Shown here: positions 1 through 7,928 of the stretch, piece after piece
How positions within the stretch are numbered: position 1 is the stretch's first letter
How the letters are laid out: every line of letters starts with the position of its first letter
Program-made: the position numbers and the translations under genes
The notes under the pieces: generated by a model
Database searches by the model: none
Seen by the model: the letters and a program-made list of their open reading frames with translations, nothing else
What the model was told of the DNA's origin: nothing
NCBI RefSeq assembly: GCF_014201735.1
Contig: NZ_JACHFE010000006.1
Coordinates: 124,001-188,000 of the forward strand
Reading direction: 5' to 3'
From: Marinobacter oulmenensis
GTDB taxonomy: Bacteria > Pseudomonadota > Gammaproteobacteria > Pseudomonadales > Oleiphilaceae
Length of the DNA stretch: 64,000 bases

Positions 1-1066
<1,066 letters not shown>

Positions 1067-1192
1067 TTTCTGTCCCCGTCGGTGGCTTCCGGATGATGGT
1101 TGCCCGATCTTTTATTGTCAGTTGCGGGCGATCGTGTGGTATCAGGCTAGGTCGGGGGCGCGCCCGGAGCAATTGAGTTTTTCTAAAGCGGG

Positions 1193-1211
1193 ATATAAGC
1201 TTTTCTTATAT
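1193..1211. promoter_or_regulatory. Perfect 7-5-7 dyad, candidate LysR operator
   Basis: ATATAAG (1193-1199) and CTTATAT (1205-1211) are perfect inverted repeats with a 5-nt spacer. The dyad ends 16 nt before the LysR start and lies between that gene and mmsA. LysR-type regulators commonly bind such AT-rich dyads and repress themselves. That this protein binds here is inference. Confidence 0.5.
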
Positions 1212-1227
1212 TCAAGAGAGGTGTGTC

Positions 1228-2145
1228 ATGCATGCATTACAGGGCTTGAGGGCGTTTGTGGCCGTGGCCCGTGAGGGCAGTGTTTCCCGGGCGGCTGAGC
1301 GGCTGCACCTGACCCAGCCGGCGGTCAGTCTCAAACTCAAGCAGTTCCAGGACGAGTTGGGCCTCAAACTGTTCACGCGCCGGCCCCAGGGGCTGATGCT
1401 GACCGCGGATGGCCAGGCTCTGCTGCCTGCTGCCGAAAAGACGCTGGCCTCGCTGGCGGCGTTTGAGCAGAGTGCCCAGGCGTTACACAGCACCGTGCGC
1501 GGGCGTTTGCGGATTGGCACCATTGTAGATCCGGAGTTCATCCGTCTGGGGGATTTCCTGCATCGGCTGGTGGAGCGGGCTCCACAACTGGAGACGGAAC
1601 TGCGCCAGGGCATGAGCGGCAGTGTCCTGGAGCAGGTCCGGGATGGCCGGCTGGATGTGGGGTTTTTCCTGTCGCCACCCGGGGTGGGCGCTGGCGCCCT
1701 GGCCCCGGAGGTTGAGCACCGGGAACTGACCCGCTTCAATTACTACGTGGTGGCGCCCCCGGGCTGGCGTACTCGGCTGGTGTCGGCGGATTGGCCACAA
1801 CTGGCGGAACTGCCATGGGTGGTCACCCCCGAGGATTCCGTGCATCACCGTCTGTTGCGGGGTGCTCTGGACCCGCTGGGGCTGGAACCCCGGGGTGTGG
1901 CCCAGGTGGATCAGGAGGCCTGTATGCTGGATCTGGTGCGGGCAGGCGTGGGCCTCAGCCTTGCCCGCGACGCCCTGGCCATGGCCGAGCGGCAGGAGCG
2001 TGGGCTGGAGATCGCCGAGGGCGTGCGGCTGCCCTGTGCCCTGAGCTTCATCTGGCATCAGGGCCGGTCAGAGGAGCCGGTGATTGCCGAGGCCCTGGAA
2101 GCCCTGGCCAGCGTCTGGAGCCTGCCTTCCCTGGCCGCCGTTTAA
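1228..2145 (+). CDS. LysR-family transcriptional regulator next to mmsA
   Basis: The 305-residue protein has a LysR N-terminal winged helix-turn-helix (about residues 3-62, with SRAAERLHLTQPAVSLKLKQ as the recognition region) followed by a periplasmic-binding-like effector domain from about residue 90. Length is normal for the family. It is transcribed away from mmsA, so control of mmsA and its downstream genes is the simplest guess, perhaps in response to an amino-acid breakdown intermediate. A 19-nt dyad just before its start is a good autoregulatory site. The ATG at 1228 follows GAGAGG with suitable spacing. The effector cannot be read from the sequence. Confidence 0.9.
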   Translation: MHALQGLRAFVAVAREGSVSRAAERLHLTQPAVSLKLKQFQDELGLKLFTRRPQGLMLTADGQALLPAAEKTLASLAAFEQSAQALHSTVRGRLRIGTIVDPEFIRLGDFLHRLVERAPQLETELRQGMSGSVLEQVRDGRLDVGFFLSPPGVGAGALAPEVEHRELTRFNYYVVAPPGWRTRLVSADWPQLAELPWVVTPEDSVHHRLLRGALDPLGLEPRGVAQVDQEACMLDLVRAGVGLSLARDALAMAERQERGLEIAEGVRLPCALSFIWHQGRSEEPVIAEALEALASVWSLPSLAAV

Positions 2146-2155
2146 CCAGACGCGC

Positions 2156-2941
2156 CTAGCCGAGGGTGGCATCCAGAAACATCATGACGCAGAAGCCTCC
2201 CATCAGGGAGAAGGTGGACATGATTTTCCATTCCCGGTGATGGGTTTCCGGAATAATCTCATTGCTGATGATGAACAGCATGGCGCCCGCGGCAAAGCCC
2301 AGGGTCCAGGGCATCACCGGTTCGGCCAGCCAGACAGCCGTTGCGCCAAACAGTCCGCCAATGGGCTCAGCCAGGCCCGTGAGCAGGGCAATGCCAAAGG
2401 CCCGGAGCCGGGAGTAGTCAATGGCCAGAAGGGAGAAGGCCACTGCCAGGCCTTCGGGAATGTTCTGCATGCCGATGCCGGTGGCCAGGATATAACCGTT
2501 GCGAACGTCCTCGCCGGCAAACCCCACACCCACCGCCATACCCTCAGGAAAATTGTGCAGGGTGATGGCTATGATGAACAGCCAGATGCCCCGGATATAC
2601 GAGACATCGGGGCCTTCCCGGCCCAGTTCGAAATGCTGGTGGGGGAGCTTCTGGTGTACCAGGTACAGGGCGCCGGCACCGGACAATACCCCGAAAATAA
2701 CGATCAGCGCCGCCGCCCAGGTGTGGCCGGTGATGGTCTCGCCATAGTCCAGGCCCGGCAGCAGCAGGGAGAAGAACGAGGCAGCGAGCATCACGCCGGC
2801 GGCGGCTGCCAGCATGCCATCCTGCAAGCGGTGGGTGATGGTGCGCACCATGAAGATGGCCAGTGCACCCACGCCGGTGGCCAGGCCCGCAAACAGGCTG
2901 GCCAGGGTGCCCAGCCAGACAATGCTGAGGTCGCCGGGCAT
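2156..2941 (-). CDS. ZIP-family divalent metal transporter (GufA-like)
   Basis: A 261-residue inner-membrane protein with about eight hydrophobic segments. It carries the ZIP signatures HNFPEGMAVGVGF (about residue 128) and NIPEGLAVAF (about residue 160), in which His, Asn, Pro and Glu line the metal path in helices 4 and 5, plus a third EPIGG motif in the next helix. The GufA/ZupT-like branch imports zinc and other divalent cations. Its start overlaps the stop of the upstream SelT/W/H-like gene by one base (TGATG), so the two are translationally coupled. The metal carried is not decidable here. Confidence 0.9.
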   Translation of the reverse strand: MPGDLSIVWLGTLASLFAGLATGVGALAIFMVRTITHRLQDGMLAAAAGVMLAASFFSLLLPGLDYGETITGHTWAAALIVIFGVLSGAGALYLVHQKLPHQHFELGREGPDVSYIRGIWLFIIAITLHNFPEGMAVGVGFAGEDVRNGYILATGIGMQNIPEGLAVAFSLLAIDYSRLRAFGIALLTGLAEPIGGLFGATAVWLAEPVMPWTLGFAAGAMLFIISNEIIPETHHREWKIMSTFSLMGGFCVMMFLDATLG

Positions 2942-3237
2942 CAGTTGCCTCCGGTGGTGCCGGGTTTGCCCTCGGAGTGTCCCAGTGACCGGTCCGGCGA
3001 AATTTCATCCCGTACCAGCTGTTTGAGCTGCTTGATGTCCGGGAAGCCTCCCTGTTCCTTGCGGGACCATATCCGGGTGTCGTTGACCCAGACCTCGAAG
3101 ATGCCGCCCGTGCCGGGATGAAGGGCCAGCTCGTCGATGTCGTCCTCGAAGGTGGTCAGCAGCTCCTGGGCCATCCAGGCGGAGCGCAGCAACCAGCGGC
3201 AGCCGGTGCAGTAGTGGATATCAACCTTATTGGTCAT
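2941..3237 (-). CDS. SelT/SelW/SelH-family (Rdx) thioredoxin-like protein, cysteine form
   Basis: A 98-residue protein starting MTNKVDIHYCTGCRW, with CxxC at residues 10-13 right after the first strand. Rdx proteins such as SelW carry Cys-x-x-Sec here; this one has two ordinary cysteines and no in-frame TGA. The middle contains HPGTGGIFEVWVNDTRIWSR, the strand-turn-strand typical of the family, and the last 20 residues are polar. These proteins are thought to be redox adaptors. I chose the ATG at 3237, preceded by GGGAGAG, because longer upstream extensions do not match the family. The coupled ZIP gene downstream suggests a shared metal or redox role. Confidence 0.85.
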   Translation of the reverse strand: MTNKVDIHYCTGCRWLLRSAWMAQELLTTFEDDIDELALHPGTGGIFEVWVNDTRIWSRKEQGGFPDIKQLKQLVRDEISPDRSLGHSEGKPGTTGGN

Positions 3238-3348
3238 GGTCTCTCCCAGCGGGTTGTCGGGGTTACATGGTACGATGGTCGTTTTTCTGTCCGTGAACGG
3301 GGCGATGGTGGCCCGGTTCATCTGTTCTGAAACAAGCCGCGAGTGTCC

Positions 3349-4122
3349 ATGTCTGACCTGTCGTCTGTCCAGTATATTCTGATTGCGCTGATTTTTGTCT
3401 GGAGTGGTTTTGTCCGTTCCGGGCTGGGGTTTGGCGGGGCCGTCCTGTCGCTGCCTTTCCTGCTGCTGGTACTGGACGATCCGCTTGTGTTCCTGCCGAT
3501 CATTGCCGTACACCTGCTGGTGTTTTCATCCCTGACCATCTGGATGAACAACCGGAAGACGGGGCAGGCCCAAGACGGGCAGGGCGGTACCGTAGACTGG
3601 CGCTATCTGGGGCGGCTTCTGGCGATTCTGATCGTGCCCAAACTGATCGGGGTTTTCGGGCTGATCACCCTGCCCGGGGATATCATGAGCGGCATCATTT
3701 TTGTGATTGTGGCGCTTTATTCGGTGTCCTACATCCTGGATCGGCCGTTCCGTAGCGGCAGCAAGACGGTGGATGTGCTGTTTCTGATGCTCGGCGGCTA
3801 CATCAGTGGCACCTCACTGATCGGGGCGCCACTGATTATTGCCGTGGCCGCCCAGTATCTGCCCAAGGAAAAACTGCGGGATACTCTGTTCGCGCTCTGG
3901 TTCATTCTGGTGCTGATCAAGCTGTCGGCGTTTTTGTGGGTGGGCATCGACCTGCAACTGATCCATCACCTGTGGTTGCTGCCGGCCGCCGCCGTCGGGC
4001 ACGTGATCGGGCTCTACGCCCACGACCGGCTGTTGCACTCGGAAAGCAATCTGTTCTTCCGGGTGCTGGGGGGCGTGTTGCTGACCGTCAGTGCCGTCGG
4101 GTTGTTCAGCGTCTGGGGCTGA
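3349..4122 (+). CDS. TSUP-family (TauE/SafE) membrane transporter
   Basis: About 257 residues with seven to nine hydrophobic segments and the paired family motifs VRSGLGFGGAVLSLPFLLL (about residue 24) and GGYISGTSLIGAPLIIAVA (about residue 152), the two internal repeats of TauE/SafE proteins. Members export or exchange sulfite, sulfoacetate or other small organic anions. A GTG six bases upstream (3343) in the same frame is an alternative start; neither has a strong Shine-Dalgarno. The stop codon lies in the perfect palindrome GGCTGAACTCAGCC (4117-4130), which also holds the stop of the convergent gene. The substrate is unknown. Confidence 0.87.
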   Translation: MSDLSSVQYILIALIFVWSGFVRSGLGFGGAVLSLPFLLLVLDDPLVFLPIIAVHLLVFSSLTIWMNNRKTGQAQDGQGGTVDWRYLGRLLAILIVPKLIGVFGLITLPGDIMSGIIFVIVALYSVSYILDRPFRSGSKTVDVLFLMLGGYISGTSLIGAPLIIAVAAQYLPKEKLRDTLFALWFILVLIKLSAFLWVGIDLQLIHHLWLLPAAAVGHVIGLYAHDRLLHSESNLFFRVLGGVLLTVSAVGLFSVWG

Positions 4123-4124
4123 AC

Positions 4125-4799
4125 TCAGCCGGTGCGGTTAAACAGACGCTCGAAGATGCCCATTGAACGGACGTCCGGGATGGGGAGGGTGTCCAGGTCC
4201 GCCATGGCCTGGCGCCAGAACTCCTCGGGTGTGTCCAGATGCGCCACTTTCTCTTTTTCCTCGCGGGTGAACTGATTGCGCTCACCGGTCAGTCCGGCTT
4301 CCTGTACCGCGCTCAACCAGAGGTAAAGGCCGCCGCGAATGGTGCGGACCAGTTTGCTGTAGACGTCCCGGTCGAGATAGATGGCCAGCTCGGCCGTCAG
4401 GTTCAGCTCTTTCTTCAGCGTAGCCGCATCCTCGTTAGTCATCTGGACATGGTGTCCGTCACCCTTCTTGCAACCCAGGCAGAGTCGTTCGAGCCGACGG
4501 GCCGGCTCCAGCAGGTCCGGGCGGGCGTAGGTTTCACTCTGCTGGTCATTCACCGGCGCGGACACCCAGCCGTGCATGGTCGCCTGGGGTGGCTTGCCGA
4601 CGATCTCTCCGGGCAGTTGGCGGCGATAGGGCGGCGCTTGTTTGGCGTCTGTGTAACCGTCGTATTCCTGCCTCAGCCAGGCGGTCATGTTGCGGTGGCG
4701 AAGCATGGTGGCAAGTGCAATGGCGGAGGGCAGAAGATCGCCGAGCAGTTCAGTGGGCTCCAGCGTGCGCTGCCGGAGATTTTCGACGGATGTGGCCAT
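4125..4799 (-). CDS. AbiTii-domain-like protein, paralogue 1 of a tandem pair
   Basis: A 224-residue soluble protein. It resembles the AbiTii domain along most of its length: an early helical part (LATMLRHRNMTAWLRQEYDGY), the APPYRR step at residues 55-60, a GWVSAPV segment, and a late helix ending IRGGLYLWLSAVQEAGLTGE followed by FTREEKEKV. AbiTii domains occur in abortive-infection and other defence proteins, usually with a separate effector; here nothing obvious is attached except about 40 C-terminal residues ending FERLFNRTG. Residues 107-110 form CLGC followed by KKG. The ATG at 4799 follows GGGAG. It is a tandem duplicate of the next gene. Function unknown; the domain call is from memory of the family pattern. 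Confidence 0.6.
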   Translation of the reverse strand: MATSVENLRQRTLEPTELLGDLLPSAIALATMLRHRNMTAWLRQEYDGYTDAKQAPPYRRQLPGEIVGKPPQATMHGWVSAPVNDQQSETYARPDLLEPARRLERLCLGCKKGDGHHVQMTNEDAATLKKELNLTAELAIYLDRDVYSKLVRTIRGGLYLWLSAVQEAGLTGERNQFTREEKEKVAHLDTPEEFWRQAMADLDTLPIPDVRSMGIFERLFNRTG

Positions 4800-4940
4800 A
4801 GTGTTCTCCCTGATCGCCCTGTGAGGCCAGAAGCAGCCTTGTTAGTGGTTCCGTAATGGGTCGTTTCCCGGTATCCCTGTTGCGTAGACGAACAGAGCCA
4901 CCCGAGGATATGGGGATTGATAAGCGTTCAGGGTAAACGC

Positions 4941-4969
4941 TAGCAGATTGCAGAATCTGTTGTAAAAAA
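4941..4969 (-). promoter_or_regulatory. Shared upstream element of AbiTii-like gene 1
   Basis: On the minus strand this reads TTTTTTACAACAGAT, a short variable part, then CTGCTA. The same string precedes the paralogue at 5856-5882. TTTACA would serve as a -35. It sits about 140 nt before the start codon, so a long leader is implied. Confidence 0.4.
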
Positions 4970-5068
4970 CTTGTGAGATATAACCATTAAATATGTGACG
5001 CAGGTTTGATAGTACCCCGGATGCAGCAGGCATGCGCCCGCCAATCCGGGGGGGATGAGAGGCGCGGA

Positions 5069-5734
5069 TCAGCCGGCCCGGCCGAACATCCGCTCGAGCA
5101 GGCCCAGTTCCCGGACATCCGGAACCGGCAGTGAGTCTCTTTCGGCCATCGCCCGGCGCCAGAAATCCTGGGGCGTGTCCAGATGGGCCACCTGGGCTTT
5201 TTCATCACGGCTGAACTGATTGTGTTCACCTTCAAGGCCGGCGGCCACCAGGGCCTCCAGCCACAGATGGAGGCCTCCGCGGACCGTTCGTAGCAGTTGG
5301 CAGTAAACGTCGCGGCTGATATTAATGGCCAGGTCCGCGCTCAGATTGATCTGTTTCTGCAGGGTGGCCAGATCCTCCCGGGCCAGCAGGATCCGGCTGC
5401 CGTTACCCTTCTTGCAGTTCAGGCAGGTGTGTTCCAGTTCACGCACCGGGTCCAGAAGATCCAGGCGCCCGAATTGCTCGGTCTGATGTTCCTCGACTGG
5501 TGCCGGTATCCAGCCGTACTGTGGTGATTTGGCCACGATGTGGCCGGGCAGTTCCCGACGGTAGGGCGGGGCCTGTTGATGGTCTGCGTAGCCTTCATAT
5601 TCCTGGCGCAGCCAGGTGGCCATTGTCCGATGCCGAAGCATAGTGGCGAGGGTGATGGCGGACGGGATCAGATCCCCGAGCAACTCGGTGGCATCCAGCG
5701 TGCGTTGCTGGAGGTGTTCGACTGACGTAGACAT
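5069..5734 (-). CDS. AbiTii-domain-like protein, paralogue 2 of a tandem pair
   Basis: A 221-residue paralogue of the preceding gene, alike from end to end: MSTSVEHLQQRT matches MATSVENLRQRT, both have ELLGDL then SAI and LATMLRHR, both have APPYRR at the same place, a CxxC plus KKG at residues 104-110, IRGG/VRGG before LYLWL/LHLWL, and the tail DVRELGLLERMFGRAG. I chose the ATG at 5734, preceded by GGGGAG, over an in-frame ATG at 5818, because the extra N-terminal residues are a lysine and asparagine-rich string without a counterpart in paralogue 1. The pair is transcribed from separate promoters on the same strand. Molecular role unknown; an abortive-infection or regulatory role is inference only. 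Confidence 0.62.
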   Translation of the reverse strand: MSTSVEHLQQRTLDATELLGDLIPSAITLATMLRHRTMATWLRQEYEGYADHQQAPPYRRELPGHIVAKSPQYGWIPAPVEEHQTEQFGRLDLLDPVRELEHTCLNCKKGNGSRILLAREDLATLQKQINLSADLAINISRDVYCQLLRTVRGGLHLWLEALVAAGLEGEHNQFSRDEKAQVAHLDTPQDFWRRAMAERDSLPVPDVRELGLLERMFGRAG

Positions 5735-5855
5735 GGTTTTCTCCCCGTACCCCTCGGCCTGGCGGCAGAGGCAGGTCTTGTTGTTGTTTTCCGGCTTGTT
5801 GTTTTTCTTTTTCTCCATCGGGTGGAGGAGTAATCTTTGATTAAAAAATAGACAG

Positions 5856-5882
5856 TAGCAGTCTATGCATCTGTTGTAAAAA
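5856..5882 (-). promoter_or_regulatory. Shared upstream element of AbiTii-like gene 2
   Basis: Minus-strand TTTTTACAACAGAT followed after a few bases by CTGCTA, matching the element at 4941-4969. It lies about 120 nt before the ATG at 5734. The match shows that the duplication included the control region, or that selection kept both copies under one regulator. Confidence 0.4.
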
Positions 5883-5925
5883 GGTTATGGGTTGTAACCG
5901 CCAGTAACCATGGGAGTGTCGTCAC

Positions 5926-6591
5926 ATGGGCTCAGACAGCAAAGACAGCAGCGCCCGCCGGCTGGACATGGTGCGGGAACAGATTCTGGCGCGGGGTATC
6001 CGGGACCCCCGGGTCCTGGAGGCCATGGAGCAGGTTCCCCGGGAGTTGTTCGTTCCCAGGCATCTGCAGGATGAGGCGTATGAGGATCACCCCCTGCCGA
6101 TCGGCTATGGGCAGACCATCTCCCAGCCTTACATTGTCGCCCTGATGGCCGACATGCTGGGTCTGGATGGCCGGGAACGGGTACTTGATATTGGCACGGG
6201 GTCGGGTTACGCAGCGGCCGTGCTGGCCAGCATAGCCCTGGAAGTTTTCAGTATGGAACGGGTTCCGGAACTGGCTGAACGTGCCCGTGAGAACCTGAGG
6301 AAAGCCGGATTCAGTCAGGTGCAGGTGCGATGCGGGGACGGATCTCTGGGCTGGCCGGAAGCGGCGCCTTTTGACGGGATCTGTGTGGCTGCCGGGGCGC
6401 CTGCCATGCCGGATGCCCTGTCAGAGCAGCTGGCTGTGGGTGGTCGACTGGTTATTCCGGTCGGGCCGGAGCAAGGGGTCCAGCGTTTGTTGTGTATAAC
6501 ACGAAGGCCTGATGGTGGTTTTGATCGGGAAGACTTTGGGGATGTGAGGTTCGTTCCCCTCCTCGGGGAGGAGGGGTGGAGCAGAGACTAA
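5926..6591 (+). CDS. pcm: Protein-L-isoaspartate O-methyltransferase
   Basis: The 221-residue enzyme uses S-adenosylmethionine to methylate isoaspartyl residues in aged proteins, starting their repair. It shows the family opening (RRLDMVREQILARGIRDPRVLEAM), the substrate-side PLPIGYGQTISQPYIVA (about residues 64-80), the SAM-binding motif VLDIGTGSGYAAAVLA (about 86-101) and the later GGRLVIPVG. Length fits the family. In E. coli pcm lies beside surE and nlpD; those are absent here and the gene seems to stand alone. Its last codons contain a perfect 9-bp GC hairpin (6556-6576) that may stabilise or end the message. Confidence 0.95.
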   Translation: MGSDSKDSSARRLDMVREQILARGIRDPRVLEAMEQVPRELFVPRHLQDEAYEDHPLPIGYGQTISQPYIVALMADMLGLDGRERVLDIGTGSGYAAAVLASIALEVFSMERVPELAERARENLRKAGFSQVQVRCGDGSLGWPEAAPFDGICVAAGAPAMPDALSEQLAVGGRLVIPVGPEQGVQRLLCITRRPDGGFDREDFGDVRFVPLLGEEGWSRD

Positions 6592-6592
6592 C

Positions 6593-6787
6593 TCAGTGGC
6601 CGCCCTGTACCTGAGGCATGTCCTGGGCTACAGCGACTGCTTTGCGGTTGAAAATCCGTACCTTACGACGGATAAATGCCATCGCCTGGCGAGCCGCAGC
6701 GCGGGTATACTGGCGCCTGACCTCAGCACTGTTGTGGAGGATGGTGGACGGCATGGGGTTTACGGTTGCGATATGGTTCTGAGTCAT
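6593..6787 (-). CDS. Small basic hypothetical protein (64 residues)
   Basis: I do not recognise this protein. It starts MTQNHIATVNPMPSTIL and then turns strongly basic, with RRQYTRAAARQAMAFIRRKV forming a likely amphipathic helix, and ends PQVQGGH. There is no signal peptide or membrane segment. The start at 6787 follows a strong AAGGAGG; an in-frame ATG 18 nt upstream would lie on top of that Shine-Dalgarno. It is convergent with pcm, one base past its stop, and its promoter region is shared with the divergent LysR gene. Nucleic-acid or membrane-surface binding is possible from the charge but is only a guess. Confidence 0.55.
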   Translation of the reverse strand: MTQNHIATVNPMPSTILHNSAEVRRQYTRAAARQAMAFIRRKVRIFNRKAVAVAQDMPQVQGGH

Positions 6788-6914
6788 AGCGCCTTCCTCC
6801 TTCATCGGGTGGATTGATAGCGATCTATCTTTAATTTACGACATATTCTAAGGATTCTTTTTTGCAGCTTGAATACGTTAAACTCCGTACTCGTGTTGCA
6901 AATATGCAGTGATT

Positions 6915-7814
6915 ATGGACTGGGATTATCTTCGATACATAAGGGCGCTTGCAATAGGCGGGACGCTGGCGAAAGCCGGTGAAATACTGGGCGTACACCA
7001 GACAACGGTGCTGCGCCGGCTGGACCAGATGGAGGAGTCTCTGGGTGTGCAGTTTTTCGAGCGCAACCAGAACGGTCTTCAACTGACGCCGGTGGGCGAA
7101 ATGGCCTTCCGGGAAGCGGAGAGGCTGGCCACGGATATGGACAATCTGGAGCGCAAGCTGATCGGCGGGGATTCCGCGCCGGTGGGCAAGGTCCGGATTG
7201 CCGCCGAGGACATGATGGTGAACCAGCTGCTGGGGCCGATACTGGCGGAAATGGTGCGCCAGTTTCCGGATATCGAACTGGAACTGCTCACGGATAACGA
7301 CGTGGCCAACCTGACTCACCGGGAACCGGACCTGACCCTGCGCCCGGAAAACAAGCCCCAGGCAACCCTGGAAGGGGAGCGGATTGCGTCGGTGGAGTCA
7401 GCCGTTTACGGCTCGGCCCAGTACTGTCGCCGCAACCGCAACATGGACATCGAGAATCACCCGGACGAGTGCGTCTGGATCCTCCCGGATGAGACCTTCA
7501 GTCACCTGGCTACCGGCCGCTGGTATCGCAAGCATCTGAAACAGGTGACGTCGGTGATCCGCTGCAACAGCCTGCAGTCCATGCTGGCGTTGGCGAGAGC
7601 CGGTACGGGACTGGCGGTTCTGCCCTGTTATGTGGGCGAGAGAGCGCGGGAACTTCGGCGGCTGTCCGATCCCCTGGACGGTGAAAGCGTGGATCTGTGG
7701 CTGCATGTCAATCAGGACACCCAGCAGATGGCGCGTGTGCGTATGGTCATGGAATTTCTGGTGGAGCGGCTACGGGGGCTTGAAGCTGAGATCGAGATCA
7801 GCGGCGGATTCTGA
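6915..7814 (+). CDS. LysR-family transcriptional regulator upstream of the M24/sirtuin run
   Basis: A 299-residue LysR regulator: winged helix-turn-helix in the first 60 residues (ALAIGGTLAKAGEILGVHQT then VLRRLDQMEESLGVQFFER), effector domain beginning near GKVRIAAEDMM. The VRIA.ED opening and short effector loops resemble the branch whose members act without a well-defined inducer. I prefer the ATG at 6915 over a GTG at 6909. It precedes, in the same direction, an M24-fold hydrolase, a spermidine-synthase-like protein and a sirtuin; a 115-bp gap with a GC hairpin (7891-7909) separates it from them. Control of these genes or of the divergent small basic protein is inference. Confidence 0.88.
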   Translation: MDWDYLRYIRALAIGGTLAKAGEILGVHQTTVLRRLDQMEESLGVQFFERNQNGLQLTPVGEMAFREAERLATDMDNLERKLIGGDSAPVGKVRIAAEDMMVNQLLGPILAEMVRQFPDIELELLTDNDVANLTHREPDLTLRPENKPQATLEGERIASVESAVYGSAQYCRRNRNMDIENHPDECVWILPDETFSHLATGRWYRKHLKQVTSVIRCNSLQSMLALARAGTGLAVLPCYVGERARELRRLSDPLDGESVDLWLHVNQDTQQMARVRMVMEFLVERLRGLEAEIEISGGF

Positions 7815-7890
7815 CGCTTTCTGCCGGCGTGAATTTGTACAAACCCGGTTTTCGGTCCAGTCTCCCAGAAGTAACGCTAATTCGCTGAAA

Positions 7891-7909
7891 GCCCCGAGGG
7901 TTTCGGGGC
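7891..7909. terminator. GC hairpin between the LysR gene and the M24 gene
   Basis: GCCCCGA (7891-7897) pairs perfectly with TCGGGGC (7903-7909) around a 5-nt loop. No T-run follows on the plus strand, so it may be a weak terminator or an attenuator 20 nt before the next start. Confidence 0.3.
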
Positions 7910-7928
7910 CGGAACCGGGAGACGTTTC

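Noticed and set aside
2941..3237. A selenocysteine protein
   Set aside because: The CxxC site has two cysteine codons and no in-frame TGA, so no selenocysteine is needed.
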